This document shows, in pieces, positions 1-9,842 of a stretch of 64,000 nt of DNA. The notes under the pieces were generated by a model, which did no database searches, had not been told where the DNA came from, and saw only the letters and a program-made list of their open reading frames with translations. Source of the DNA: Phenylobacterium immobile (ATCC 35973) (lineage in GTDB: Bacteria > Pseudomonadota > Alphaproteobacteria > Caulobacterales > Caulobacteraceae); assembly GCF_001375595.1 (NCBI RefSeq), contig NZ_CVJQ01000001.1:1984001-2048000 (forward strand). Direction: 5' to 3'. The position numbers and the translations under genes were made by a program. Every line of letters starts with the position of its first letter. The first letter of the stretch is position 1.

Positions 1-3000
1 CACTGGCGTAGCGTCTCCGGCGGGAACAGCACCTCGTATTCGCCAGTCGGATCGGAGAAGGTGACGAAGGCGAACTTCTCGCCGGTCCGTGACGGCTTCT
101 CGGTCTTGCGGCGCACGACGCCGGCCATGCGCAAGGCCTCCGCGCCGGCCTCGGCCTTGGCGATCGCGTCGACGTAAAGTTCGGTGCGCTTGCGGCGGAG
201 CGCCTCAACCATGTCGTCGAGCGGGTGGCCGGACAGGTAGAAGCCGACGGCGGCCAGTTCCTCGTCCAGGCGCTGGACGGCGCTCCAGGGTTCGGTCTTG
301 ACCAGGCGCGGCCGCGCGGCGTCGGACTGGTCGCCCAAAAGGCTCAACTGGTCAGAGGCGCGGTCGGACGCCACGCCCTGCCCGTAAGCGACCAGCTTCT
401 CGGCCGCCGCAAAAGCCTGGGCGCGGCTGGGGTGGATGGAATCAAAGGCGCCGGCGCGGGCAAGGGTCTCGAAGGTCCGGCGGTTCACCTGCCGCGGATC
501 AACACGCTCGACGAAGTCGAACAGGTCGCGGAACGGCCCGCCGGCCCGGCGCACCTCAACTACATGCTGCATCGCCTGGAAGCCGACGTTGCGGATAGCG
601 CCTAGCGCATAGAGCACCTCGCCGTCGTCGACCTCGAAGTCGGCGCCGGAGCAGTTGATGTCAGGGCTCTTCACCTTCACGCCGAAGCGCCGGGCGTCCT
701 GGTAGAACACCGAGAGCTTGTCGGTGTTGGCCATGTCGAGGCTCATGGACGCAGCGAAGAACTCGACTGGCGCGTTGGCCTTCAGCCAGGCGGTCTGATA
801 GCTGACGACGGCGTAGGCGGCCGCATGGCTCTTGTTGAAGCCGTAGCCCGCGAACTTGTCGACCAGATCGAAGATGGAGCCGGCCTGGGCCGCCGGCACA
901 TTGTTGGCCTCGGCGCCGGAGATGAACCGGGCGCGCTGGAGGTCCATCTCCTCCTTCTTCTTCTTACCCATGGCGCGGCGCAGAAGGTCGGCTTCGCCCA
1001 GGCTATAGCCCGCCAGGATCTGGGCGATCTGCATCACCTGTTCCTGGTAGACGATGACGCCGTAAGTCTCCTTGAGCACCCCTTCGAGGCTTGGATGCAG
1101 GTAGTCGATCGCCTTGCGGCCGAACTTGTTGTCGACGAACAACGGGATGTTCTCCATCGGCCCTGGCCGATAGAGCGAGACGATGGCGGTGACGTCTTCG
1201 ATCGAATTGGGCCGCAGTTGGCGCAGGGTGTCGCGCATCCCCTGCCCTTCCAACTGAAAGACGCCGATCGTCTGTGCGTTGCTCATCAGCTCATAGGCGC
1301 CCGCGTCGTCGAGCGGAATCGCCGCCATGTCGACGCCAGCGCCGCGCTTCTCCAGATACTTGAGCGCGCGGTCGATGACGGTGAGCGTTTTTAGCCCCAG
1401 GAAATCGAACTTCACCAGCCCGGCGCTTTCGACCCACTTCATGTTGAATTGGGTCGCCGGCAGCTCTGAACGCGGATCGCGGTAGAGCGGCGTCAGTTCA
1501 GTGAGCGGCCGATCGCTGATCACCACGCCCGCGGCGTGCGTCGACGCGTTGCGGTAAAGGCCCTCCAGCTGGAGCGCGACCTCCAGCAACTGGGCCACGG
1601 CGTCGTCGTCGCGTTTGGCCTGTTGCAGCCTTGGCTCGATCTCAATGGCCTTGGCCAGGGTGACGGGGTTGGCCGGATTTGCCGGCACCATCTTGGCCAG
1701 GCGGTCCACCTGCCCGAGCGGCAACTGCAAAACGCGACCGACGTCGCGCAGGACCGCGCGCGCCTGCAGCGTTCCAAACGTGATGATCTGCGCCACCCGG
1801 TCTTCACCGTAGCGCTGCTGGACATAGCTGATCACCTCTACCCGCCGCTCCTGGCAGAAGTCGATGTCGAAGTCGGGCATCGAGACCCGCTCAGGGTTCA
1901 GGAAGCGCTCGAACAGCAGGCCATATCGCAGGGGGTCGAGGTCGGTGATCGTCAGCGAATAGGCGACCAGCGAGCCGGCGCCGGAACCGCGGCCCGGGCC
2001 GACTGGAATATCGTGGGCCTTCGCCCACTTGATGAAGTCCGAGACGATCAGGAAGTAGCCGGGGAAACCCATCTGGGCGATGACCCCGATCTCCCGCTCC
2101 AGCCGCGCTTCGTACTCTTCGACCGGGTAGACATTGGCCTGGCCCCTGGCCATGCGCGCCTTCAGGCCTTCGCGCGCCTGATGGGCCAGTTCGTCGGCTT
2201 CGGAGCGGCCGCCCTCGGTCGGGAAGGTCGGCAGGATCGGGTCGCGCTTCTTGACCATGAAGGCGCAGCGACGCGCGATGTCGAGGGTGTTGTCGCAGGC
2301 CTCCGGCAGGTCGGCGAACAACGCCCTCATGTCGGCGGCCGGCTTGAACCAGTGTTCGGCTGTGACGCGGCGACGTTCGTCCTGGCCGATGAAGGCGCCG
2401 TCGGCGATGCAGAGCAGCGCATCGTGGGCGGCATGCATGCCGCGGCCCTTGAAGTAGGCGTCGTTGGTGGCGACCAGCGGCGCCTCGGTCTCATAGGCGT
2501 AGGCGACCAGTTCAGGCTCGGCCGCAGCCTCGCCGGGCAAGCCGTGGCGCTGGAGTTCAACGTAGAAGCGATCAGTAAAGGCGGCGTGCATGTCCGCCAG
2601 GACGGCGCGCCCCTCTTCGGTCTTGCCGGCGGCGAACAGCGGGTCGGCGGGGCCGTCCGGCCCGCCCGACAGCAGGATCAGGCCCCCTGCATGGGCCTTG
2701 ATCTTCTCCCAGGGCACATGGGGCTCGTCCGACGGTTCGATCTCAAGATAGGCCGCCGACGACAGTTCGCAGAGGTTGAGGTAACCCGTTTCGTTCTGGG
2801 CCAGCAGGACAAGGGTGGGGATTTTCGACCAGCGGTCCGGACCGCCCTCGCCCAGCCCCGACACCGGGAGTGCGCAGCCGATGATCGGCTGGACGCCAGC
2901 GCCCTTGGTGGCGACCGAGAATTCCAGCGCGCCGAAGAGGTTGGCTCGATCGGTAAGGGCCACCGCCGGCATGCCCGCCGCCTGGGCCAACGTGCCGATC

Positions 3001-3086
3001 GCGTCCGCCTTGATCGCGCCTTCAAGCAGCGAATAGGCCGACCGCACCCGCAGGTGAACGAAGCCCTCGTGCTCGCCTGCGGTCAA
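1..3086 (-). CDS. dnaE: DNA polymerase III alpha subunit (C-terminus cut by window edge)
   Basis: This is the replicative polymerase subunit that synthesises chromosomal DNA. The translation opens with a PHP-domain signature ([16 protein letters not shown]). It carries the catalytic PDFDIDF motif near 1862-1882, whose aspartates bind the metal ions, and a helix-hairpin-helix/OB region follows toward the left edge. About 1,028 residues are visible of the usual 1,140-1,170. I chose the TTG start at 3086 because an AGGAGG ribosome-binding site sits 5 bases upstream and the PHP motif follows at once. The stop codon of the upstream 29-residue peptide lies only 13 bases away, so the two are probably co-transcribed and coupled. 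The identity is very secure; the start codon is inferred. Confidence 0.95.
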   Translation of the reverse strand, partial: MTAGEHEGFVHLRVRSAYSLLEGAIKADAIGTLAQAAGMPAVALTDRANLFGALEFSVATKGAGVQPIIGCALPVSGLGEGGPDRWSKIPTLVLLAQNETGYLNLCELSSAAYLEIEPSDEPHVPWEKIKAHAGGLILLSGGPDGPADPLFAAGKTEEGRAVLADMHAAFTDRFYVELQRHGLPGEAAAEPELVAYAYETEAPLVATNDAYFKGRGMHAAHDALLCIADGAFIGQDERRRVTAEHWFKPAADMRALFADLPEACDNTLDIARRCAFMVKKRDPILPTFPTEGGRSEADELAHQAREGLKARMARGQANVYPVEEYEARLEREIGVIAQMGFPGYFLIVSDFIKWAKAHDIPVGPGRGSGAGSLVAYSLTITDLDPLRYGLLFERFLNPERVSMPDFDIDFCQERRVEVISYVQQRYGEDRVAQIITFGTLQARAVLRDVGRVLQLPLGQVDRLAKMVPANPANPVTLAKAIEIEPRLQQAKRDDDAVAQLLEVALQLEGLYRNASTHAAGVVISDRPLTELTPLYRDPRSELPATQFNMKWVESAGLVKFDFLGLKTLTVIDRALKYLEKRGAGVDMAAIPLDDAGAYELMSNAQTIGVFQLEGQGMRDTLRQLRPNSIEDVTAIVSLYRPGPMENIPLFVDNKFGRKAIDYLHPSLEGVLKETYGVIVYQEQVMQIAQILAGYSLGEADLLRRAMGKKKKEEMDLQRARFISGAEANNVPAAQAGSIFDLVDKFAGYGFNKSHAAAYAVVSYQTAWLKANAPVEFFAASMSLDMANTDKLSVFYQDARRFGVKVKSPDINCSGADFEVDDGEVLYALGAIRNVGFQAMQHVVEVRRAGGPFRDLFDFVERVDPRQVNRRTFETLARAGAFDSIHPSRAQAFAAAEKLVAYGQGVASDRASDQLSLLGDQSDAARPRLVKTEPWSAVQRLDEELAAVGFYLSGHPLDDMVEALRRKRTELYVDAIAKAEAGAEALRMAGVVRRKTEKPSRTGEKFAFVTFSDPTGEYEVLFPPETLRQ

Positions 3087-3099
3087 CGCATCCTCCTGA

Positions 3100-3189
3100 T
3101 CAGCCGATGTAGCCGGTCACCTGAACGACCATCCAGACAAAGCTGGCCACGGATGCAAATGCCAGCGATTCCCGCGCGAGACGAACCAT
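3100..3189 (-). CDS. sidA: SidA-like 29-residue SOS membrane peptide
   Basis: The ORF is exactly 29 codons, starting [11 protein letters not shown] and ending VVQVTGYIG. It has a basic N-terminus followed by one hydrophobic helix (about residues 9-27). An AGGAG ribosome-binding site lies 10 bases before the ATG. In Caulobacter crescentus, SidA is a LexA-controlled 29-residue inner-membrane peptide that blocks septation through FtsW/FtsN. Here a GTTC-N7-GTTC LexA box lies 45 bases upstream and dnaE follows 13 bases downstream. The size, topology and SOS box together make a SidA orthologue likely. I recognised it from these properties, not from an alignment, so the name is an inference. Confidence 0.6.
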   Translation of the reverse strand: MVRLARESLAFASVASFVWMVVQVTGYIG

Positions 3190-3233
3190 GTGACGAAAAC
3201 TCCTGTGGGCGCAGCTGTGGGCAGCGCAACGCC

Positions 3234-3248
3234 GTTCCGGGTTCGTTC
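3234..3248. promoter_or_regulatory. LexA box (SOS operator)
   Basis: GTTC-N7-GTTC at 3234-3237 and 3245-3248 matches the direct-repeat operator of alphaproteobacterial LexA exactly. It lies between the DUF5367 gene and the 29-residue peptide/dnaE pair, where a promoter for those two genes is expected. A further GTTC at 3241 overlaps it. SOS control of the peptide, and possibly of dnaE, is inferred. Confidence 0.6.
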
Positions 3249-3284
3249 CTATTCGCCTTTTGTTCTCATAGCAATAGCCGCCAA

Positions 3285-3668
3285 TCACTTTGTGTTCGCA
3301 CGGCTCATCCACAGCGCGATCCCCAGGCTGAGGCCATAGCCCCACAGCAGCCACGCCCCGCCCAGCCGCGCGCCGCTCTGCGTCGGCGCATAAACCTCCG
3401 GCCTCCAAGCCAGCACCAGGCCGTCAATCATCATGGCGACGGCGCCCACGACCGCGACGCCGGCGAGCAGGTCCGGCCCCTTCAGGCCGGCCAGGCGGCC
3501 GATCACCTGAACGCTGAGCCAGCCTAGAGGCGCCATGGCGGCGAAGGAGGCGCTCACCCAGATCGGGTCGCTCAACGCGGCGGGCAGAAGGCGGATGAAC
3601 GCCGTCGCGCCAAGCCAGAGCCCAAGGGCCAGGGCGATGAGAATGGTGAGCCGTCTGTGGTCCAGCAT
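3285..3668 (-). CDS. DUF5367-type small membrane protein
   Basis: A 127-residue protein with four predicted membrane segments (about residues 6-27, 38-56, 66-86 and 100-120) and no visible catalytic motif. The overall pattern resembles DUF5367 proteins, whose function is unknown. The ATG at 3668 is preferred over the GTG one codon upstream. It lies 16 bases downstream of ribonuclease J on the same strand, so it probably ends that transcript. The SOS promoter region of dnaE begins after it. Confidence 0.7.
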   Translation of the reverse strand: MLDHRRLTILIALALGLWLGATAFIRLLPAALSDPIWVSASFAAMAPLGWLSVQVIGRLAGLKGPDLLAGVAVVGAVAMMIDGLVLAWRPEVYAPTQSGARLGGAWLLWGYGLSLGIALWMSRANTK

Positions 3669-3684
3669 CACCCCGCCCTGTCGA

Positions 3685-5367
3685 TCAGAGCCGCAGGACC
3701 GTGGTCTCGACGACAGGCCTGCGGCCCCAGAACCGCTGGCTGGCCTTCTTCACCGCACGGGAGACCGCGCTTTCGATCTCGCCGTCGAGTTCGCGGTTGT
3801 CGCCAGACAGACCGTGAAAGGCCCGAGTCGCCTCCTCGGCCAGATCGTCGAGCATATCCTCCAGAGGATTATCCTCCTCCGAGGGCAAGCCGAGTGCGCG
3901 CACCTGCGGCCCGGACGCCAGCCGCCCGCGGCCATCGACGGCCAGGGCGACGACGATCACGCCATTGGAGGCGGCGTGGCGACGTTCCTTCAGCGCATCG
4001 CCATCCTCGCTGGTCATCATGCCCGCGTCGACATAGAGCCGTCCGGCGGGGACTTCGTCGATGATCTCGGCGCGGCCGGGCGCCAGGCGCACCATGTCGC
4101 CGTTGCGCGGGGTCACCTGCTGCGGCACCTGCAGATCGCGAGCGAATGCGGCGTGCTCCAACAGGTGGCGACGCTCGCCATGGGTCGGTACGGCGATCTC
4201 GGGGCGAGCCCAGGCGTACATCTGCGCCAGATCATCGCGGCATGGGTGGCCTGAAACGTGGATCCCCGGATGGTCGCGCTCTGTGTAGAGGCGCACGCCG
4301 CGGTCGGACAGCCGATTTTGCAGGTTGCGGATGGGGATGTCGTTGCCGGGAATGACCCGCGACGAGAAGATCACGTGGTCGCCTTCGCCCAGGCGCACAT
4401 ATGGGTGCGAACCCTCGGCGATGCGTGCGAGGGCCGCGCGGGATTCACCCTGGCTGCCCGTGCATAGGTAAAGCACCTTGTCCTTCGGAAAACCCTTGGC
4501 CTCGGCGTCATTTAGGTAAGGCTTGAGGCCTTGCATCAGACCGACGCTCTGCGCGGCCGCGGCCATTCGGTGCATCGATCGGCCAGCGAGCGCGACACGA
4601 CGACCGGCGGCCTCGGCGGCGCGGGTCACGCTGTCCATGCGGGCGACGTTCGAGGCGAAGCAGGCGACCGCGACAGCCCCGGAGAGTCCGCTGATCAGGC
4701 TCGTCAGCGCCTCTCGCACCTCGGCCTCGGAGCCTGCCGTGCCATCAACGAAGACGTTGGTGGAATCACAGACCATGGCGAGCACGCCTTCGTCGCCCAA
4801 CCGGCGGATCGCGTCTTCGTCCGTCACGCCGCCGAGAAGCGGATCGGGGTCGATCTTCCAGTCGCCCGTATGCAACACGGCGCCGAGAGGTGTGCGGATC
4901 GCCAGGCCGTTGGGCTCCGGGATCGAGTGGGTCAGCGTCACCAACTCCAGGCTGAAGGGGCCAAGTTCGAACGTTCCGCTGAGCGGCACTTCGGTGATCG
5001 AGACATCCTCGAGGATGCCCGCCTCACGCAGCTTTTCGCGCAGGATGAAGGCGGTGAAAGGCGTGGCGTAGACCGGGGCCCGCAGGCGCGGCCAGAGCCA
5101 CGCGACGGCGCCGACGTGGTCCTCGTGGGCATGGGTGATGACGATGCCCAGGATGTCGTCAGCGTAGTCCTGGATGAACTGCGGATCCGGCAGGATGATA
5201 TCCACCCCCGGCGTCGTCTGGTCGCCGAAGGTCACGCCCATATCAACGACAATCCACTTGCGCGCGTGCGGAGGACCGAAACCGTAGAGGTTGAAGTTCA
5301 TGCCGATTTCGTTCGACCCGCCCAGCGGCAGGAAGACGAGCTCGTCGTCGGCTTCAGCTCGGGGCAT
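3685..5367 (-). CDS. rnj: Ribonuclease J
   Basis: A metallo-beta-lactamase/beta-CASP ribonuclease of 560 residues that matures and degrades RNA using endonuclease and 5'-exonuclease activities. The metal-binding HAHEDH motif ([11 protein letters not shown]) and a second-site motif (LHTGDWKID) are visible. The beta-CASP part includes [10 protein letters not shown], and an RNase J C-terminal domain follows. I start it at the ATG at 5367 ([17 protein letters not shown]), because earlier codons only read through coaX. It overlaps the coaX end by 14 bases. An rnj gene downstream of birA-coaX is a conserved alphaproteobacterial arrangement. Confidence 0.95.
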   Translation of the reverse strand: MPRAEADDELVFLPLGGSNEIGMNFNLYGFGPPHARKWIVVDMGVTFGDQTTPGVDIILPDPQFIQDYADDILGIVITHAHEDHVGAVAWLWPRLRAPVYATPFTAFILREKLREAGILEDVSITEVPLSGTFELGPFSLELVTLTHSIPEPNGLAIRTPLGAVLHTGDWKIDPDPLLGGVTDEDAIRRLGDEGVLAMVCDSTNVFVDGTAGSEAEVREALTSLISGLSGAVAVACFASNVARMDSVTRAAEAAGRRVALAGRSMHRMAAAAQSVGLMQGLKPYLNDAEAKGFPKDKVLYLCTGSQGESRAALARIAEGSHPYVRLGEGDHVIFSSRVIPGNDIPIRNLQNRLSDRGVRLYTERDHPGIHVSGHPCRDDLAQMYAWARPEIAVPTHGERRHLLEHAAFARDLQVPQQVTPRNGDMVRLAPGRAEIIDEVPAGRLYVDAGMMTSEDGDALKERRHAASNGVIVVALAVDGRGRLASGPQVRALGLPSEEDNPLEDMLDDLAEEATRAFHGLSGDNRELDGEIESAVSRAVKKASQRFWGRRPVVETTVLRL

Positions 5368-6163
5368 TCTCTCTCCCAATCGGGTCTTTGCCCGTCGTGT
5401 TGGTCCTGTGGATTTCAAGCAGACCGCGTATCGTGATGTCCGGATCAAAGTGGTCGATGGCGGTTGTCGCGCCATGGAACAACGAGGCGACGCCACCGGT
5501 GCCGATCACGGTCATGGGCTTACCCCATTCCCCTTTGATGCGCGCCACCATGCCTTCGATCATGGCGATATAACCCCAGAAGACCCCGGACTGCATCGCT
5601 GAGACCGTGTCCTTGCCGATCACCGTATTTCCCCGCGGGCGCTGGATCGCGACGCGCGGCAACTTGGCGGCAGCCGCGTGAAGGGCCTCCATCGACAGGT
5701 TTATGCCTGGAGCGATCACGCCGCCTTCGAATGCGCCATCTCCGGAAATCACGTCCAGCGTTGTCGCTGTGCCAGAGTCGATGACGATGAGATCGCCTGG
5801 GTAAGCGACGTGAGCGCCAATCGCGTTGACGAGACGATCAGCTCCGGCTTCAGACGGCTTATCGATCCGCACCTGGATCCCCAGCTCAGCGTTCTCGCCG
5901 ATGACGAGCGGTTCAACATGCATGTAGCGCCGAGCGAGATTGCGCAGGTTGAAGATCGATTGCGGCACGACGCTTGAGATGATGCACGCGTCAACGATCT
6001 CGAACTGAAGGCCGCCCATGGCCAACAGTTGCGAAAGCCACACAGCGTACTCATCGGCGGTTCGGGTGGAATCCGTCGCCGACCGCCATTGGGCGATCCA
6101 TGTCGCGCCGTCGTGCACGGCGAACATGGTGTTGGTGTTGCCCTGCTCAATCGCCAGAAGCAT
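5354..6163 (-). CDS. coaX: Type III pantothenate kinase
   Basis: It phosphorylates pantothenate in the first step of coenzyme A synthesis. The 269 residues show the ASKHA-fold phosphate loop ([12 protein letters not shown] at the N-terminus, where E replaces the common D), the [11 protein letters not shown] motif and the [11 protein letters not shown] motif. [10 protein letters not shown] and the GTGG motif follow near the C-terminus. The length is typical for CoaX. It sits 3 bases after birA and overlaps ribonuclease J, consistent with one transcript. Confidence 0.95.
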   Translation of the reverse strand: MLLAIEQGNTNTMFAVHDGATWIAQWRSATDSTRTADEYAVWLSQLLAMGGLQFEIVDACIISSVVPQSIFNLRNLARRYMHVEPLVIGENAELGIQVRIDKPSEAGADRLVNAIGAHVAYPGDLIVIDSGTATTLDVISGDGAFEGGVIAPGINLSMEALHAAAAKLPRVAIQRPRGNTVIGKDTVSAMQSGVFWGYIAMIEGMVARIKGEWGKPMTVIGTGGVASLFHGATTAIDHFDPDITIRGLLEIHRTNTTGKDPIGRENAPS

Positions 6164-6166
6164 CGC

Positions 6167-6907
6167 TCACGTCTCTCCGAAAAAGACGTCACCAGCGGTG
6201 ATCCGCTCGACCCCGCCATCATCCAGCCTAAGCCGCAAGGCCCCGTCTGGGTCCAGACCTTCGGCGACGCCATGCAGGGTTCGCGCCGGCAGGCGCGCGA
6301 CGCAGCGATCGCCCAGGCCATGAGCGCGCGCAGTCCACGCCGCCGCAATCGGGCCGAACCCCCCGTTGACCCACACCTGCCGCCAGCCTTCGAACGCGCC
6401 GGCCAGGATCTCCAACGCCGCTTCGGGTTCAGGTCCGCCCTTGGGCATGTGATCGGCGAAGGCTGTCGCAGGGCGTTCCACGTCGCTTGGCGCGGTCGCG
6501 AGATTCACGCCGATCCCGACGGCGAGCCATAGCCCGCCGGCCCCCCGCGCGCCGGACTCCACCAGGATGCCGGCGGCCTTGCGGTTATGGATCAGCAGAT
6601 CGTTGGGCCACTTCAGCCGGGCGACGCCAGGCCCAAGGCACGCATTAGCGAGATCCGCCGTGGCCAACGCCGCCAGGAAAGACACTTGAGCCGCCTCCGC
6701 CGGTGGCTTGTCTATGGCCATCAGAAGAGTCGCGGCGAGATTGCGTGCGCCGCTGTCCCATGTGCGACCGCGACGACCGCGCCCGGCGGTCTGCCGGCGG
6801 GTCATGATCCAGGCGGCAGCGTCATTCCCCGCCTCGGCGCGGCGGCGCGCCTCCGCGTTCGTCGAATCCAGCTCGTCGTAGATTTCGACCGGCGGGTGGC
6901 GGCTCAA
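6167..6907 (-). CDS. birA: Biotin-[acetyl-CoA-carboxylase] ligase
   Basis: This enzyme attaches biotin to the carboxyl carrier protein of acetyl-CoA carboxylase. The 246-residue protein has the ligase core only and lacks the N-terminal DNA-binding domain of bifunctional BirA. Visible motifs are YDELDSTNAEA, the biotin/ATP loop GRGRRGRTW and the KWPNDLL motif. Translation starts at a TTG (6907) directly next to the nuoN stop codon, so it is probably coupled to nuoN. Confidence 0.93.
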   Translation of the reverse strand: MSRHPPVEIYDELDSTNAEARRRAEAGNDAAAWIMTRRQTAGRGRRGRTWDSGARNLAATLLMAIDKPPAEAAQVSFLAALATADLANACLGPGVARLKWPNDLLIHNRKAAGILVESGARGAGGLWLAVGIGVNLATAPSDVERPATAFADHMPKGGPEPEAALEILAGAFEGWRQVWVNGGFGPIAAAWTARAHGLGDRCVARLPARTLHGVAEGLDPDGALRLRLDDGGVERITAGDVFFGET

Positions 6908-8338
6908 CTAGGCGAGGCCGAAGGCGTGGGCGGCCTCAGCGGCCAACGGATCCAACCAGACGAGCGCCACCAGCACGACCGGGAAGGAGAACAGGGCGAG
7001 CGCCAGGGCCACGCTCTTAGCGGATCTAGGCGCGGGCTCTGTCGTGCCGACGGACGCGTCGAACCACATCACCTTGATCAGCCGCAAGTAGTAGAAGGCC
7101 GCCACGACCGAGCCCACCAGGGCGACAACGGCGGCGATGCTCAGGCCGCCGTTCACTGCGGCCTTGAACACATAGTACTTCGCCCAGAAGCCCGAGAACG
7201 GCGGCAGGCCCAGCGCCGACAGCGAGAAGGCCGTCATGGCCAGGGCGATGCCGGGCTGTTCCTTGATGAGGCCCGCCATGTCGTCGATCGTCTCCATCGA
7301 CCGACCCTTGCGACTAAGCGCGCTGAGGCAGGCGAAGAAACCGGTCACGTCGACCATATAGAGGATCATGAACATCAGCATCGACTGGATGCCCTGCTCC
7401 GTCCCAGACGCCAGGCCCAGCAGGGCGTAGCCGACGTTGGCGATCGAGGAATAGGCCCATAGGCGCTTGAGGTTCTTCTGCGCCAGGCCGCCGAAAGCGC
7501 CGACCGCAACCGAGGCAAGGACGAGCACCACCAGCACCATGCGCCATTGATACATCGCGCCAGGGAAGGCTTCCCACAGGACGCGGGCGAAAAGCATCAT
7601 GGCCGCAAGCTTCGGCGCGGCGGCGAAGAAGGCGACGACCGGGGTCGGGGCGCCTTCATAGACGTCCGGCGTCCACATGTGGAACGGCGCGGCCGAGACC
7701 TTGAAGGCCAGGCCGCAAAGCAGAAACACCAGGCCGAACAGGACGCCCACGTCCGCGCCGCCGCGGGTCGCGACTGCGATCTCAGAGAAGACCGTCGAAC
7801 CGGCGAAGCCGTAGATCAGCGAGGCGCCGTAGAGCAGCAGGCCGGAGGACAGGGCGCCCAGCACGAAATACTTCAGGCCCGCTTCAGACGCCTTGGCGTC
7901 GTCTCGGCGCATGGCGGCCAGGACGTAGAGCGCGAGCGAATGCAGCTCGACGCCCATGTAGAGCGAGATCAGGTCGCCGGCTGAGGCCATCACGCCCATG
8001 CCGAGCGCGGCCAGCAGCACCAGGATCGGGAATTCGAAGTTGTCGATCCCGCGCGCCTTGAACCAGCGTTGGCCCAGCGGAATGCAGGCGGCGCTGGCCA
8101 GGTAGATCGCCACCTTGGCGAACACAGAGGCTTGGTCGGCGATGAGGCCGCCCGAGAAACCGCGGCCCAAGGGACCGGTCGCCGCGGCGATGACGGCTGC
8201 GAGCAGGACGGCGACGGCGGCGGCGCCGACGGCCATGGAGCGCTTGGGCGCAAAGGCGCCGACCACCAAGAGGACCAGGGCGCCGATCGCCAGGGTCAGC
8301 TCAGGCAGGGCGAGGCTGAGGTCTGCGGAGAAGTTCAT
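6908..8338 (-). CDS. nuoN: NADH-quinone oxidoreductase subunit N
   Basis: An antiporter-like proton-pumping subunit of respiratory complex I (476 residues, about 14 membrane helices). The translation contains the Mrp-like core, including an early conserved glutamate (MGVELHSLALYVL), the KVSAAPFHMWTPDVYEGAP region and the lysine-bearing QKNLKRLWAYSSIANVGY helix. The start at 8338 (MNFSADLSL) is chosen over longer readings into nuoM. It is the last nuo gene of the operon and is followed at once by birA. Confidence 0.96.
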   Translation of the reverse strand: MNFSADLSLALPELTLAIGALVLLVVGAFAPKRSMAVGAAAVAVLLAAVIAAATGPLGRGFSGGLIADQASVFAKVAIYLASAACIPLGQRWFKARGIDNFEFPILVLLAALGMGVMASAGDLISLYMGVELHSLALYVLAAMRRDDAKASEAGLKYFVLGALSSGLLLYGASLIYGFAGSTVFSEIAVATRGGADVGVLFGLVFLLCGLAFKVSAAPFHMWTPDVYEGAPTPVVAFFAAAPKLAAMMLFARVLWEAFPGAMYQWRMVLVVLVLASVAVGAFGGLAQKNLKRLWAYSSIANVGYALLGLASGTEQGIQSMLMFMILYMVDVTGFFACLSALSRKGRSMETIDDMAGLIKEQPGIALAMTAFSLSALGLPPFSGFWAKYYVFKAAVNGGLSIAAVVALVGSVVAAFYYLRLIKVMWFDASVGTTEPAPRSAKSVALALALFSFPVVLVALVWLDPLAAEAAHAFGLA

Positions 8339-8339
8339 G

Positions 8340-9827
8340 TCAGGCCCCGATCGCCGCGCGATAGGTCGCAACGAGGTGGTCGACCGAGGTCTCGGTCAGG
8401 TGGAAGATGGAGTTCGGATAGACGCCGAGCCAGATCGTGGACGCGATCAGCGGCACAAAAATCGCCACCTCTCGCCAGTCAAGATCGGTGATGTCCGCCA
8501 GTTTAGGATTGGTCATCTCGCCGAACACCACGCGCCGGTAGAGGCTGAGCGCATAGACCGCCGAGAGAATGATGCCCAAGGCAGCGCCGATCGCCGTCCA
8601 GGTCGAGGCCTGGTAGGCGCCGGTCATGGTGAGGATTTCTCCCACAAAGCCCGAGGTGCCCGGCAGGCCGACATTGCCCATGGTGAACAGCATGAAGACC
8701 GCGGCGTACCAGGGCATGCGGTTCACCAGGCCGCCGTAGAAGGCGATTTCGCGGGTGTGCATCCGGTCATAGACGACGCCGACGCAGAGGAAGAGCGCAC
8801 CGGAGATCACCCCGTGGCTGACCATCTGAAAGATGGCGCCCTGCTCACCCGCGGCGTTGCCGGAGAAGATCCCCATGGTCACGAAGCCCATGTGGGCGAC
8901 GGACGAATAGGCGATCAGCTTCTTGATGTCGGTCTGACGGAAGGCGACCAGTGAGGTGTAGACGACGGCGATCACGCTCATGGCGAAGATCAGCGGCGCG
9001 AACACCTCAGACGCCTGCGGGAACATTGGCAGGCTGAAGCGCATGAAGCCGTAGCCGCCCATCTTCAGCAGGATGCCGGCCAGGATGACGGAGCCCGCTG
9101 TCGGCGCCTCGACGTGGGCGTCGGGAAGCCAGGTGTGGACCGGCCACATCGGCATCTTCACCGCGAAGGAGGCGAAGAAGGCCAGCCACAGCCAGGTCTG
9201 CAGCATCGGGTCGAACTTGTAGACCATCAACTCGGGGATCGAGCTGGTGCCGGCGATGCCGATCATGCCGAGGATGGCGGCCAGCATCAGGACCGAGCCC
9301 AGGAGTGTGTAGAGGAAGAACTTGAAGGCCGCGTAGACGCGCCGCTGGCCGCCCCAGATGCCGATGATCAGGAACATCGGGACCAGGCTGAACTCGAAGA
9401 AGGCGTAGAACAGCACGATGTCGAGGGCGCAGAAGACGCCTGTGACCAACGTCTCCAGCAGCAGGAACGCGATCATATATTCCGGGACGCGCTTCTCGAT
9501 GGAGCACCAGGAGGCCGCGATGCAGATCGGCATCAGGAAGGCCGTCAGCAGCACGAAGAGCACGCTGATCCCGTCAACGCCCATGCGGTAATGCAGGCCG
9601 GCGAACCAGGGCATTTCCTCGACGAACTGGAAGCCCGCGTCGGCCGCCTTGAACTGCAGGACCATCAGGATCGACAGCGCGAAGGTCGCCAGCGTCGTGC
9701 CGAGCGCGATCCAGCGCGCCGCATTGGCCGCGCGCGCATCTTCAGGCCCGCGCAGCAGGCGCAGCGCCAGGATGGCGGCCACGCCCAGCACAGGCGCGAA
9801 GGTGATGAGAGAAAGGATACCGGTCAT
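8340..9827 (-). CDS. nuoM: NADH-quinone oxidoreductase subunit M
   Basis: The second antiporter-like membrane subunit of complex I, with 495 residues of normal family length. The [21 protein letters not shown] segment and the [19 protein letters not shown] helix mark the proton-channel core. It starts at ATG 9827, 15 bases after nuoL, and ends one base before nuoN begins. Its place between nuoL and nuoN is the canonical order. Confidence 0.97.
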   Translation of the reverse strand: MTGILSLITFAPVLGVAAILALRLLRGPEDARAANAARWIALGTTLATFALSILMVLQFKAADAGFQFVEEMPWFAGLHYRMGVDGISVLFVLLTAFLMPICIAASWCSIEKRVPEYMIAFLLLETLVTGVFCALDIVLFYAFFEFSLVPMFLIIGIWGGQRRVYAAFKFFLYTLLGSVLMLAAILGMIGIAGTSSIPELMVYKFDPMLQTWLWLAFFASFAVKMPMWPVHTWLPDAHVEAPTAGSVILAGILLKMGGYGFMRFSLPMFPQASEVFAPLIFAMSVIAVVYTSLVAFRQTDIKKLIAYSSVAHMGFVTMGIFSGNAAGEQGAIFQMVSHGVISGALFLCVGVVYDRMHTREIAFYGGLVNRMPWYAAVFMLFTMGNVGLPGTSGFVGEILTMTGAYQASTWTAIGAALGIILSAVYALSLYRRVVFGEMTNPKLADITDLDWREVAIFVPLIASTIWLGVYPNSIFHLTETSVDHLVATYRAAIGA

Positions 9828-9842
9828 CTCACGCGCCCCCGA

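Noticed and set aside
1536..3527. A 663-codon plus-strand open frame over dnaE.
   Set aside because: It is the GC-rich antisense shadow of dnaE and has low-complexity residues with no domain. The dnaE frame has clear catalytic motifs.
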